In this document: positions 1 through 6,128 of the stretch, one piece after another
How the letters are laid out: each line of letters opens with the position of its first letter
How positions within the stretch are numbered: position 1 is the first letter of the stretch
Source: DATAFT01 sp035544635
GTDB lineage: Bacteria; Acidobacteriota; Thermoanaerobaculia; Multivoradales; Multivoraceae
Reading direction: 5' to 3'
Length of the DNA: 8,361 nt
NCBI GenBank assembly: GCA_035544635.1
Contig: DATKDQ010000016.1
Span: 1 to 8,361, forward strand
Made by a program: the position numbers and the translations under genes
The notes under the pieces: model-generated
The model's database searches: none
What the model was told of the DNA's origin: nothing
Seen by the model: only the letters and a program-made list of their open reading frames with translations

Positions 1-1629
1 GAGCAGCCACTCCACGGCGCGACGCGCGCCGGGGCTGCGCATGTCCTGCCCGGCGCCGCGCAGCGCGGTGAGCGCGAGCCAGGTGCCATAGAGGTAGTTC
101 GCCCCCCAGCGGCCGTACCAGCAGCCTTCCGCCTCCTGCTCGCGCCACACGAACGCGACCGCTCGTCGGATTGCCCGGTGCGACGGCGCGTACCCCATGC
201 CGACCAGCGCTTCGATCGCGCGCGCCGTGACGTCGACGGTGGGCGGGTCGAGCATCGCGTTGTGGTCGGCGAACGGCACCAGCTCGAGGATCCGCCGATC
301 GCAGTCCTTGTCGAACGCCGCCCAGCCGCCATTGCGGCTCTGCATCGAGAGCAGCCAACGGGTGCCGCGCTCGAGCGCGGCGCGCCGCCGCACCTCGTCC
401 GCCGGGTCGGCGAGCTTCACGCGGTCGAGCAGCGCCAGCACCTCGGCGGTGTCGTCGCAGTCGGGGTAGAACTCGTTAGCGTACTCGAAGTACCAGCCGC
501 CGGGCTCGGCCTCCGGGTTCTTGTGCCTCCAGTCGCCGGCACGGCGCACCTCGTGATCGAGCAGCCAGCGCGCGCCCCGCTCTATCGACTCGTCGTCCGG
601 TGAGACCCCCGACTCGAGCAGCGCGTTCATCGCCAGCGAGGTGTCCCACACCGGCGACAGGCACGGCTGCAGCCGCAGCTCGTCGCCGTCGGCGATCTCC
701 AGCTTCTCGAGCTCGCGGACCTGACTGCGCACCAGCGGATCCGCGGCGCCGCGTCCGCGGCAGACCAGCGCGATGACCGTGTTCATGATCGACGGGAAGA
801 TCGCGCCCAGGCCGTCGCTCGCCTCCAGACGCTCGATCACCCACCTCTCGGCGCGGTCGAGCGCACGGCCGCGAAAGGGGACCAGCTCGAGGTCCTCGAT
901 CTCCTTGATCAAGCCGTCGATGGCGAGGAAGAACCCGCGCCAGAACCGCTGCCTCGCGGTCTGGCCCGGCCGCGACGCCGAAGCGATCGTCGTGGCGTCC
1001 TCGACCCGCAGCTCCTCGAGATCGCACCCGGCCGGCACCTCGCAGGACGGCTTCGACGCCCACAGGATCGAGAGCGGCACCACGATCGCGCGCGACCACG
1101 ACGACATCTCGTAGATGTTGAAGTAGAACCAACGCGGCAGGAGGACGATCTCGGGCGGCACCGCCGGCGCCTTCTCCCAGTCGTAGACCCCGAAGATCGA
1201 GAGCAGGATGCGCGTATAGGAGTTACACGCGTCGAGTCCGCCGCGCGCCACGATGGCGGCCCGAGCCGCCCTCATGTGCGGCGCCCCCGGATCGTCGCCG
1301 GCGAGCTTGAGGACGAAGTACGCCTTGGTCGACGCGCTGACCTCGGGGGGACCGCCGGGGAAGTTGGACCAACCGCCTCCCGGCTCCTGGCGGGCGCGCA
1401 GATAGTTCGCCAGACGCTGGAACCTGCCGTCCACGCGGCGATCGAGGAAGTAGAGGGTGAGCGCGTACTCCGACTCCAGGATGGTGTCGCCTTCGAGCTC
1501 GCCGCACCAGTGGCCGTCGGGCCGCTGCAGGGACGACAGGTGCTCGCGGGCCGCGTCGGCGGCGGCCCGCACCTGCTCCAGCCCGTCCGCGGCAACGTTC
1601 TCCCTTTCACGCAGCATCACCCGCTCCAT
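1..1629 (-). CDS. shc: Squalene-hopene cyclase, C-terminus beyond the left edge
   Basis: This enzyme cyclises squalene to hopene/hopanol, the committed step of hopanoid synthesis, as a monotopic inner-membrane protein. I read 543 uninterrupted residues from ATG 1629; the family is usually about 630-680 residues, so roughly 100 C-terminal residues are missing. The catalytic DxDD motif is DCDDTAE at residues 390-396 (DCDDT at 448-462), the squalene-protonating form rather than the DCTAE of oxidosqualene cyclases. Other family signatures are LSPVWDTSLAMNA (324-336), the QW-type repeat SMQSRNGGWAAFDKD (428-442), QEAEGCWYGRWGANYLYGTW (498-517), and a substrate-channel region with LPRWFYFNIYEMSSWSRAIV (164-183). 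GAGG lies 8 bases before ATG 1629. An in-frame ATG at 1728 would add 33 Arg/Pro-rich residues unlike the family and would overlap the likely promoter. No hpn genes are adjacent. Family assignment is firm; the exact product (hopene or diplopterol) is inferred. Confidence 0.96.
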   Translation of the reverse strand, partial: MERVMLRERENVAADGLEQVRAAADAAREHLSSLQRPDGHWCGELEGDTILESEYALTLYFLDRRVDGRFQRLANYLRARQEPGGGWSNFPGGPPEVSASTKAYFVLKLAGDDPGAPHMRAARAAIVARGGLDACNSYTRILLSIFGVYDWEKAPAVPPEIVLLPRWFYFNIYEMSSWSRAIVVPLSILWASKPSCEVPAGCDLEELRVEDATTIASASRPGQTARQRFWRGFFLAIDGLIKEIEDLELVPFRGRALDRAERWVIERLEASDGLGAIFPSIMNTVIALVCRGRGAADPLVRSQVRELEKLEIADGDELRLQPCLSPVWDTSLAMNALLESGVSPDDESIERGARWLLDHEVRRAGDWRHKNPEAEPGGWYFEYANEFYPDCDDTAEVLALLDRVKLADPADEVRRRAALERGTRWLLSMQSRNGGWAAFDKDCDRRILELVPFADHNAMLDPPTVDVTARAIEALVGMGYAPSHRAIRRAVAFVWREQEAEGCWYGRWGANYLYGTWLALTALRGAGQDMRSPGARRAVEWLL

Positions 1630-1670
1630 CCCCCGAGCCTCGGCGCTGTTGGTCGGTTGCCGGGACGACC

Positions 1671-1689
1671 TTCCTGGTCTCAGCAGGAA
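1671..1689 (-). other. Stem-loop in the shc upstream region
   Basis: TTCCTG and CAGGAA form a perfect 6-bp stem around a 7-base loop, 42-60 bases upstream of the chosen shc start. It is less GC-rich than its surroundings, so it is less likely to be a by-product of base composition. No U-run follows on the minus strand, so it does not look like an intrinsic terminator for moaA. If shc is transcribed from near 1717, it would lie in the 5' leader. Function is unknown. Confidence 0.3.
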
Positions 1690-1723
1690 TCCGAGGACCG
1701 GCCGATGGCGTCCGAGCGGCCGC

Positions 1724-1729
1724 ATCATA
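1724..1729 (-). promoter_or_regulatory. Candidate -10 element for shc
   Basis: On the minus strand this reads TATGAT, a one-mismatch match to the sigma-70 TATAAT box. It would place the transcript start near 1717 and give a leader of about 88 bases before ATG 1629. At 17-base spacing the -35 hexamer would be CCCATT, which is poor, so an activator would probably be needed. A direct repeat lies immediately upstream. In this GC-rich setting an AT-rich hexamer is notable but not proof. Confidence 0.3.
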
Positions 1730-1733
1730 GCGT

Positions 1734-1753
1734 CAATGGGCCGTCCAATGGGC
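1734..1753 (-). repeat. Tandem direct repeat next to the putative shc promoter
   Basis: The 8-mer CAATGGGC (GCCCATTG on the minus strand) occurs at 1734-1741 and again at 1746-1753, a pitch of 12 bases. The flanking bases are also partly shared. On the minus strand the pair sits directly upstream of TATGAT (1729-1724), with four bases between the inner copy and the hexamer, so it covers the place of the -35 element. This arrangement suits a binding site for a regulator that reads direct repeats, but no regulator gene is in view. Confidence 0.35.
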
Positions 1754-1784
1754 GTCCCGCCGAGCGTCGAGGATCGCCGTGGTT

Positions 1785-1798
1785 TCGGTTTACACCGA
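1785..1798 (-). terminator. Small GNRA-loop hairpin just after the moaA stop
   Basis: On the minus strand TCGGT-GTAA-ACCGA forms a 5-bp stem closed by a GUAA (GNRA-type) tetraloop, beginning two bases after the moaA TGA. The stem is short and no U-tract follows, so it is not a textbook intrinsic terminator. It could mark or stabilise the 3' end of the moaA transcript. Its position directly after the stop codon is the main reason for listing it. Confidence 0.3.
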
Positions 1799-1800
1799 CT

Positions 1801-2844
1801 TCATCCGCCGATGCGGTACATCTCCACTCTCGGCGCCGGCCCGCGGTGTCCCGCCTCGAGCGCCCTCGCCCGGTCCTCTGAGTAGCGATCCGCGCGACCC
1901 CTCCAGGTCGCGGCGATGCGCGAGCGGAGCTCGCGATCGTCGGCCCCGGCGCGCAGCGGACCCTTGAGATCGTGGCCGCGGGCGGCGAAGAGACAGGTGT
2001 AGAGCCGTCCCTCTGCGGTCAGGCGAGCGCGCGCGCAGTCGCCGCAGAAGGGCTCGGTGATCGAGGCGATCGTCCCCAGCTCGACGCCGTCGTCGAGGTA
2101 GCGGAACCGGTCCGCCACGTCGCTCGCGCGCGCGCGCCCGGCCGGCTCGATCGGCAGCTCGCGGCCGATGCGCTCGAGGATCTCGCGCGCGGACACCACG
2201 CGCTCCGGATCCCAGCCGTTGAGCGTGCCCACGTCCATGTACTCGATGAACCGCACGATGTGGCCGCGCTCCTTGAAGTAGCGCGCGATCGAGGGCACCT
2301 CCCGCTCGTTGACCCCCTTGATCACGACCACGTTGATCTTGAGGGGGCCGAAGCCGGCGGCGACCGCGGCGTCGATGCCCGCGAGCACGTCCTCGACGCG
2401 GTGGCGCAGCCCCGACAGCCGCGCGAACACCTCGGAGTCGAGCGAGGGGACGCTCACGGTGAGGCGCCGGAGGCCGGCGGCGCGCAGCGCTGCGGCCCGG
2501 TCGGCGAGCAGGAGCCCGTTGGTGGTGAGCGCGAGGTCCTCGATCCCCTCGATGGCGTGGAGCATCTCGATCAGCGTCTCGATCTGCGCCCGCAGCAGCG
2601 GCTCGCCGCCGGTGAGCCGGAGCTTGCGCACACCGAGAGCGGCGAACACGCGCGCCAGGCGCGCGATCTCCTCGAAGGTCAGGATCTCCGACTTGGGCAG
2701 GAAGGTGTAGCTGTGCCCCGCCGGCATGCAGAAGCTGCAGCGGAAGTTGCAGCGGTCGATGACCGAGATGCGCAGGTCCTCGAGCGGGCGCCCGAGGGTG
2801 TCGCGGAGCTCGAGGCGGGAGGCGCTGTGAGGATGTTGGATCAT
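1801..2844 (-). CDS. moaA: GTP 3',8-cyclase MoaA (molybdopterin biosynthesis)
   Basis: MoaA is a cytosolic radical-SAM enzyme that converts GTP to 3',8-cyclo-7,8-dihydro-GTP, the first step of molybdenum cofactor synthesis; MoaC normally takes the product on. The 347-residue protein is full length. The radical-SAM cluster motif is C32-x3-C36-x2-C39 (CNFRCSFC), followed by LTGGEPLLR at 77-85. The C-terminal second [4Fe-4S] cluster that binds GTP is C267-x2-C270-x13-C284, with the CARARLT arginines at 270-276. The protein ends in the characteristic Gly-Gly (346-347), which in the family enters the active site. One small oddity is VSVPSLD (130-136), where MoaA proteins usually read close to SLDSLD. 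ATG 2844 is used because the product has the usual MoaA N-terminus (DTLGRPLEDLRISVIDRCN at 15-33); no good Shine-Dalgarno is visible. No other moa/moe genes are in the window. Confidence 0.97.
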   Translation of the reverse strand: MIQHPHSASRLELRDTLGRPLEDLRISVIDRCNFRCSFCMPAGHSYTFLPKSEILTFEEIARLARVFAALGVRKLRLTGGEPLLRAQIETLIEMLHAIEGIEDLALTTNGLLLADRAAALRAAGLRRLTVSVPSLDSEVFARLSGLRHRVEDVLAGIDAAVAAGFGPLKINVVVIKGVNEREVPSIARYFKERGHIVRFIEYMDVGTLNGWDPERVVSAREILERIGRELPIEPAGRARASDVADRFRYLDDGVELGTIASITEPFCGDCARARLTAEGRLYTCLFAARGHDLKGPLRAGADDRELRSRIAATWRGRADRYSEDRARALEAGHRGPAPRVEMYRIGG

Positions 2845-2896
2845 GGCCGGAGCGCGCGAGACGCGCCGATTGAGGCGGCCCGTCTCCTCACCACGT

Positions 2897-2922
2897 GGCG
2901 CCGGGACCGGTCCACCGGCGCC
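2897..2922 (-). other. Perfect 8-bp stem-loop upstream of moaA
   Basis: GGCGCCGG (2897-2904) and CCGGCGCC (2915-2922) are exact inverted complements around a 10-base loop. The loop contains the palindrome GACCGGTC (2905-2912). This is the strongest simple hairpin I found in the window. It lies 53-78 bases upstream of the moaA ATG and 136 bases beyond the stop of the preceding gene, with no U-run on either side. That favours a 5'-leader element or an operator over a terminator. Molybdenum-cofactor riboswitches are known upstream of moa operons, but I cannot match that fold by eye. Confidence 0.4.
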
Positions 2923-2950
2923 CCTCGGCGCGACGAGCGATCGTTCCTAG

Positions 2951-2956
2951 ATTATC
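2951..2956 (-). promoter_or_regulatory. Candidate -10 element for moaA
   Basis: The minus strand reads GATAAT, in a short AT-rich patch (2944-2959) that stands out in this GC-rich DNA. Transcription would begin near 2944 and give moaA a leader of about 100 bases containing the 2897-2922 hairpin. No good -35 is seen at 16-18 bases, where the sequence is CCGG-rich. Confidence 0.28.
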
Positions 2957-2965
2957 CCACATCGT

Positions 2966-2996
2966 CGGCCGCAGGCCGGTGCCGGACAGCGTCCGG
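2966..2996. repeat. Two adjacent short hairpins between moaA and its upstream neighbour
   Basis: CGGCC-GCA-GGCCG (2966-2978) and CCGGAC-AGC-GTCCGG (2982-2996) are perfect 5-bp and 6-bp stems with 3-base loops, three bases apart. They lie 62 bases and more beyond the stop of the gene ending at 3058. They may act together as a U-less termination or 3'-protection signal for that gene, or as a protein-binding site upstream of the candidate moaA promoter. Short GC stems are common by chance at this composition. Confidence 0.25.
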
Positions 2997-3057
2997 ACGC
3001 GCCGCCGAGGACGGGGAGAAGCGAGGTGCCGGCGCACGAACGCGGCGGTCACGGCCC

Positions 3058-3978
3058 TCAGAGAATCCCCGCCACCCGGGGCAGCGCTTCGAGCCACGGG
3101 CCGAGCTCCGGGTAGTAGGCGAGTATCTGCGCGCGCGTGGGAGGCTCGTTGGCGCGGCGCATCGTCTTGAGGAGACGCTTCCACGTCTTTGATCCACCCG
3201 CTGCGTGCGCCAGCGTGGCCCCCTCGAAGAGGTGCGCCTCGGCGAGCAGCCAGCGCTCCATGGCCAGCGGCGGCTCGCCCTTCTCCAGCCGCGTCTGCTC
3301 GAGCGCCAGGAGCGGCGGGATCTGCCCTCGGATGCGGCTGAAGATCATCGCGAGCTCCGCTGTGCGGCTGGGCTCGAAGTCACTCCACAGAGAGACCGCC
3401 GCCAGGTGGGAGGTGAGGCCGCGGATCCACGGCTCGGATCGGGCCAGGGCGGTGCGACCGAGGAGCATCTCGCACACCTCGACCTGGAGCAGGACATCGG
3501 CGAGCAGCAGCGAGGAGGCGTCTTCGGCCGTTCCCACCAGCGGAACGCCGCCCATCGGCGGAAGCTCGGTGCCGATCCAGGTCTTCCATCTCTTCACGGT
3601 GCCCTCGTCGCCGGCGGCCGGCACCGCCACCGACCCGATGCTCACGGGCAGCGGCAGCCCATAAGAACGGCTCAGGCCGGCGCGGTCCCACTCACGGCGA
3701 TCGAGCACCATCGCGGTGAGGGGCAGCGGCATGTCGAGCCACTTCCCGAGCTCGCCCACGATGAGGTCGAGCCGACGGGTGACGTGCAGCGCCCGATCGA
3801 GCGCCCCCGGCACGTAGCGCACCGAGACGTGCCGCCCGGCGTAGGCCATGAGCGGCTCCGAGGGCCTCGGAGGCGGCGGCGGTGTGTCCCGCGCGGGCGC
3901 CTGCGCGGCACCGAGCAGCAGCACGAGAGCGAGGCTCTGGAGAGGCACCTGGCGAAGTCTATCCCCAACCTTCCCCAC
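3058..3978 (-). CDS. Putative secreted protein, possibly a peptidase-MA-like protein with a degenerate active site
   Basis: No confident family match. From GTG 3978 the protein is 306 residues. Residues 1-27 look like a signal peptide: basic n-region (K3, R7, R9), hydrophobic SLALVLLLG, cleavage after AQA. A proline-rich linker (TPPPPPRPSEP, 32-42) follows, then a mostly helical domain. The order 'fold start, LLLADVLLQVEVCEMLLG (157-174), about ten residues, EPWIRGLTSHLA (182-193)' resembles peptidase-MA-like metallopeptidases, which carry HExxH there and then a W-L-x-E-G-x-A segment. Here HExxH would be VEVCE (166-170): the glutamate stays, but both histidines and the downstream glutamate ligand are absent. 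If the comparison holds, the protein is catalytically dead. Starts at GTG 4095 or 3948 are possible. I chose 3978 because it gives the best signal peptide; the 39 extra residues from 4095 are Arg-rich and look non-coding. No Shine-Dalgarno is clear. Confidence 0.72.
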   Translation of the reverse strand: MGKVGDRLRQVPLQSLALVLLLGAAQAPARDTPPPPPRPSEPLMAYAGRHVSVRYVPGALDRALHVTRRLDLIVGELGKWLDMPLPLTAMVLDRREWDRAGLSRSYGLPLPVSIGSVAVPAAGDEGTVKRWKTWIGTELPPMGGVPLVGTAEDASSLLLADVLLQVEVCEMLLGRTALARSEPWIRGLTSHLAAVSLWSDFEPSRTAELAMIFSRIRGQIPPLLALEQTRLEKGEPPLAMERWLLAEAHLFEGATLAHAAGGSKTWKRLLKTMRRANEPPTRAQILAYYPELGPWLEALPRVAGIL

Positions 3979-3990
3979 CGCCCGGCGACC

Positions 3991-4018
3991 GAGCCGCCGC
4001 TCGAGGGCGGCGCGGCTC
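3991..4018 (-). other. Bulged hairpin just upstream of the chosen start of the secreted protein
   Basis: CGCCGC (3995-4000) pairs with GCGGCG (4007-4012) around a 6-base loop. After a 2-base bulge, GAGC (3991-3994) pairs with GCTC (4015-4018), giving ten base pairs in total. If translation starts at GTG 3978, this structure begins 12 bases before the start codon and could limit ribosome access. If translation starts at 4095 it is simply coding sequence. GC-rich composition makes such stems fairly common. Confidence 0.22.
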
Positions 4019-4109
4019 CCGACACCAGCGCACACCGAATCGGGACCGCCAGATCGTGGGTCGGAACGGCGCACGACGGCTCGCGCTCGCCACACCCCGC
4101 AGTTGGCAC

Positions 4110-4115
4110 TACACT
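4110..4115 (+). promoter_or_regulatory. Candidate -10 element placing the transcript start at the ATG
   Basis: TACACT fits the TANNNT pattern of sigma-70 -10 boxes. It ends at 4115, and the A of the ATG is at 4122, the distance expected for a transcript start on that A, hence a leaderless mRNA. The bases between (AGGGGA) are purine-rich but touch the ATG, too close for a standard Shine-Dalgarno. No good -35 is seen at 17-18 bases. Confidence 0.3.
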
Positions 4116-4121
4116 AGGGGA

Positions 4122-4781
4122 ATGGATCCCCGCGAGTTCGTCCGCAACCTCCGCCAGGAGATGGATCGGCTGTTCAGCCAGCTCGGCGAGCGCCAGACGC
4201 TCGAGGCCGAGTCGGAGGGCCGCGTCGACGTCGTGACGCTCCTGAAGCTGGCGCTCAAGAGCGAGATCGAGGCGAGCGAGCTGGCCGGCTACTGGATGCC
4301 CACCACCGCCGAGATCGACGTGAAGATGGCGTTCGCCCGCCAGTGCGGCGACGAGATGAAGCACTACGACCTGATCCTGAAGCGGCTCGCCGAGCTGGGC
4401 GAGGACATGACCGGGTACGATCCCGCGCAGGACGGCTACAGCCCGCTCTACCACTACCTGCGCGGGCTGCGGACGACGGTCGAGCGGGTCGCCGCCGGTC
4501 CGTTCGCGCGCGAAGCGATCGCCGAGGTCCGCAACGCGCAGTTCATCGAGCTCTGCCGCGCGGTCGGCGACAGCGGTACCGAGCAGCTCTACAGCGAGAT
4601 CATCAACCCCGAGGAGACCCATCACCACGAGATGGGTTACGACCTGCTGGTCAAGTACGCGGTGACGGAGGAGCTCCAGGAGCTCGCCACCAGCGCGATG
4701 CGCTCGAGCCTCGCCATCGCCGACGAGCTGCGCACGCTCACCGAGCGCGCGACCGGGATGCGCAGCATTCCCGTCTCCTGA
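4122..4781 (+). CDS. Ferritin-like di-iron carboxylate protein
   Basis: The protein is 219 residues, helical, with no signal peptide or membrane segment, so probably cytosolic. It has the double ligand pattern of the ferritin-like superfamily. Half one is a glutamate-rich helix (E48, E50, E53 in LKLALKSEIEASELAGYW), then E78-x-x-H81 in CGDEMKHYD. Half two is E135 (E131 and E143 nearby), then E165-x-x-H168 in NPEETHHHEMG. E48 to E78 and E135 to E165 are both 30 residues apart, the spacing expected for a four-helix bundle binding two irons. Such proteins include oxidases, oxygenase subunits and rubrerythrin-like peroxide scavengers; no rubredoxin domain is present to favour a rubrerythrin. Substrate and partner are unknown, and no reductase or oxygenase subunit is adjacent. 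The ATG is chosen because upstream in-frame codons (from 3882) cover a neighbouring promoter region and encode basic low-complexity sequence. It converges with the aminotransferase, 21 bases apart. Confidence 0.88.
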   Translation: MDPREFVRNLRQEMDRLFSQLGERQTLEAESEGRVDVVTLLKLALKSEIEASELAGYWMPTTAEIDVKMAFARQCGDEMKHYDLILKRLAELGEDMTGYDPAQDGYSPLYHYLRGLRTTVERVAAGPFAREAIAEVRNAQFIELCRAVGDSGTEQLYSEIINPEETHHHEMGYDLLVKYAVTEELQELATSAMRSSLAIADELRTLTERATGMRSIPVS

Positions 4782-4802
4782 CCTGCTCCTGGCTCCGGCG
4801 TC

Positions 4803-6122
4803 TCAGGCGCTCGAGGCCTGGACCCGGTCCCATTCCGCCCTCGCCCCTGCCTCGATCCGTTCGACCAGCTCCGGAATGGCCTCCTCGCCCACCGAGCAGT
4901 AGGCGATGCGCAGGTAGCGCGGCGCGATCGAGACCACTCCGGTGTCGAGCTCGGCAAGGAGTCGCTGGCGCACGGTCTCGGCGGAGAGGTCCGCGGGCAG
5001 CTCGAGCAGCGCGAAGCAGCCGGAGTTGAAGGGAAGCGCGCGCAGGAGCGCGGAGTCGACGCGCTCGAGCGCGCGGCGCAGCGCGCGGTAGCGGCCGGCG
5101 AGGACGCGACGCACCTCGACGATCTCCTCCTCCACGCTCTCGCTCTGGAGCGCGGCGAGCGCGATCTCCTGACTCACCGCGACCGGCGAGCCGATGGTGG
5201 CGCGCAGCAGGCACTTGGCCTTGCTCTCGAGCGCACGCGTGACAGCGGAGTCGGGATCGAACGGGAACGTCAGGAAGGCGACCCGGCCGCCGAAGAAGAC
5301 CAGCTCCTTGGTCGAGCCGTCGATCTTTACCGCCACCAGCCGCTGGTCGACCGTCGACAACCGCCAGAAGAGCGATTCCGCCGGCACGCCATCCTCGTAC
5401 ACCAGCCCGGCATAGGCGTCGTCGCACACCACCAGGAGCGGGCGCCTCGCCGCGGCGGCGACGAGGGCCTCGACCAGGCGGTCGGCCTCAGGCGCCGTCG
5501 GGGAGTAGCCGACCGGGTTGGCGGGCAGGTTGAGCAGGACGATCGCGGGCTCGCCCGCGGGCAGCGCATCGAGCGTCGCCCGCAGCGCCGCCGGGTCGAA
5601 GCGGCCCGAGCGGTACAGCTCGGCGGGAACCATGCGCCCGCCGCGCCGCAGCCCGAAGATCTGGCGATAGTTGCCCCAGAACGGCGCCGGAACGACCACG
5701 GCCCGCCCGCGGTCGCAGAAGAGGTCCGCCACCAGCGCCAGGCCGTGGGTCAGGCCGGCGACGACGAGCGGCAGGCTCGACGGCGCGCCCGCCGCCGAGC
5801 GCGGCCGGTGGCGCTCGCGCCAGCGCCGCCGCAGCTCCTCGCGCCCCTCCATCGGCGAATAGAGAAGGGCCGCGTTGCGGTCGCCTTCGAGCCCCGCGAG
5901 CTGGCGCTCGAGCGACGGCGGCGCCAGCACGCGACCATGCCCGTCGGTGATCTGGCCGATGGTCGCGTTGAAGCGCTTGCCGCGCGCCTGCGCCGCCTGG
6001 AACGGGATGTCGGGTGGATAGACCGACTGGCGCCCCAGCTCGGAGAGGAGCGTCCACACCGCGGGCGCATGGCGGGCGATCTCCCGGTTGATCTCCCGTG
6101 TCGGATCGTCGCTAGGGCTCAT
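4803..6122 (-). CDS. Class I/II (fold type I) PLP-dependent aminotransferase
   Basis: The 439-residue protein is full length for the family and probably cytosolic. Catalytic and cofactor residues are in the right order: the phosphate-site region GLTHGL (123-128); W149 in APFWGNY, placed to stack on PLP; N202 in NLPANP; D234 with Y237 in CDDAYAGL, for the pyridine nitrogen and O3'; the Schiff-base lysine K272 in DGSTKE; R280 in GGRVAF near the cofactor phosphate; and R405 in YLRIAYC, which binds the substrate carboxylate. The donor amino acid cannot be told from the sequence. Neighbours give no pathway clue: it converges with the ferritin-like gene and diverges from nudC. I chose ATG 6122 over the in-frame TTG at 6158, because TTG would add 12 residues across the only good promoter. 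No Shine-Dalgarno precedes 6122, consistent with a leaderless message. Confidence 0.93.
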   Translation of the reverse strand: MSPSDDPTREINREIARHAPAVWTLLSELGRQSVYPPDIPFQAAQARGKRFNATIGQITDGHGRVLAPPSLERQLAGLEGDRNAALLYSPMEGREELRRRWRERHRPRSAAGAPSSLPLVVAGLTHGLALVADLFCDRGRAVVVPAPFWGNYRQIFGLRRGGRMVPAELYRSGRFDPAALRATLDALPAGEPAIVLLNLPANPVGYSPTAPEADRLVEALVAAAARRPLLVVCDDAYAGLVYEDGVPAESLFWRLSTVDQRLVAVKIDGSTKELVFFGGRVAFLTFPFDPDSAVTRALESKAKCLLRATIGSPVAVSQEIALAALQSESVEEEIVEVRRVLAGRYRALRRALERVDSALLRALPFNSGCFALLELPADLSAETVRQRLLAELDTGVVSIAPRYLRIAYCSVGEEAIPELVERIEAGARAEWDRVQASSA

Positions 6123-6128
6123 CGGCGC

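Noticed and set aside
1630..1728. Upstream ATG at 1728 as the shc start
   Set aside because: It would add 33 Arg/Pro-rich residues not seen in the family and would overlap the TATGAT box; ATG 1629 has a GAGG at good spacing.
1972..3192. A 406-codon plus-strand open frame opposite moaA
   Set aside because: It is antisense to a clearly real moaA, crosses into the next gene, and its composition (Arg, Glu, Ala, Gly, His runs) is what GC-rich codon bias produces on the opposite strand.
3979..4095. GTG 4095 as the start of the secreted-protein gene
   Set aside because: The 39 added residues are Arg-rich and would bury the signal peptide inside the protein.
3882..4121. Upstream extension of the ferritin-like gene by 80 codons
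   Set aside because: The extra residues are basic and low-complexity and would cover the start region of the divergent gene. ATG 4122 has a -10-like element at a leaderless distance.
3205..4236. A 343-codon plus-strand open frame opposite the secreted-protein gene
   Set aside because: It runs across the divergent start region and into the ferritin-like gene in another frame; the product is low-complexity and Arg/His/Pro-rich.
3672..4628. A 318-codon minus-strand open frame spanning the ferritin-like gene
   Set aside because: It overlaps both neighbours out of frame, and the residues mirror the plus-strand codon bias.
4804..4820. CAGGC-7 bases-GCCTG as a terminator between the convergent ferritin-like and aminotransferase genes
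   Set aside because: It is only a 5-bp stem, lies within the last aminotransferase codons, and has no U-run on either strand.
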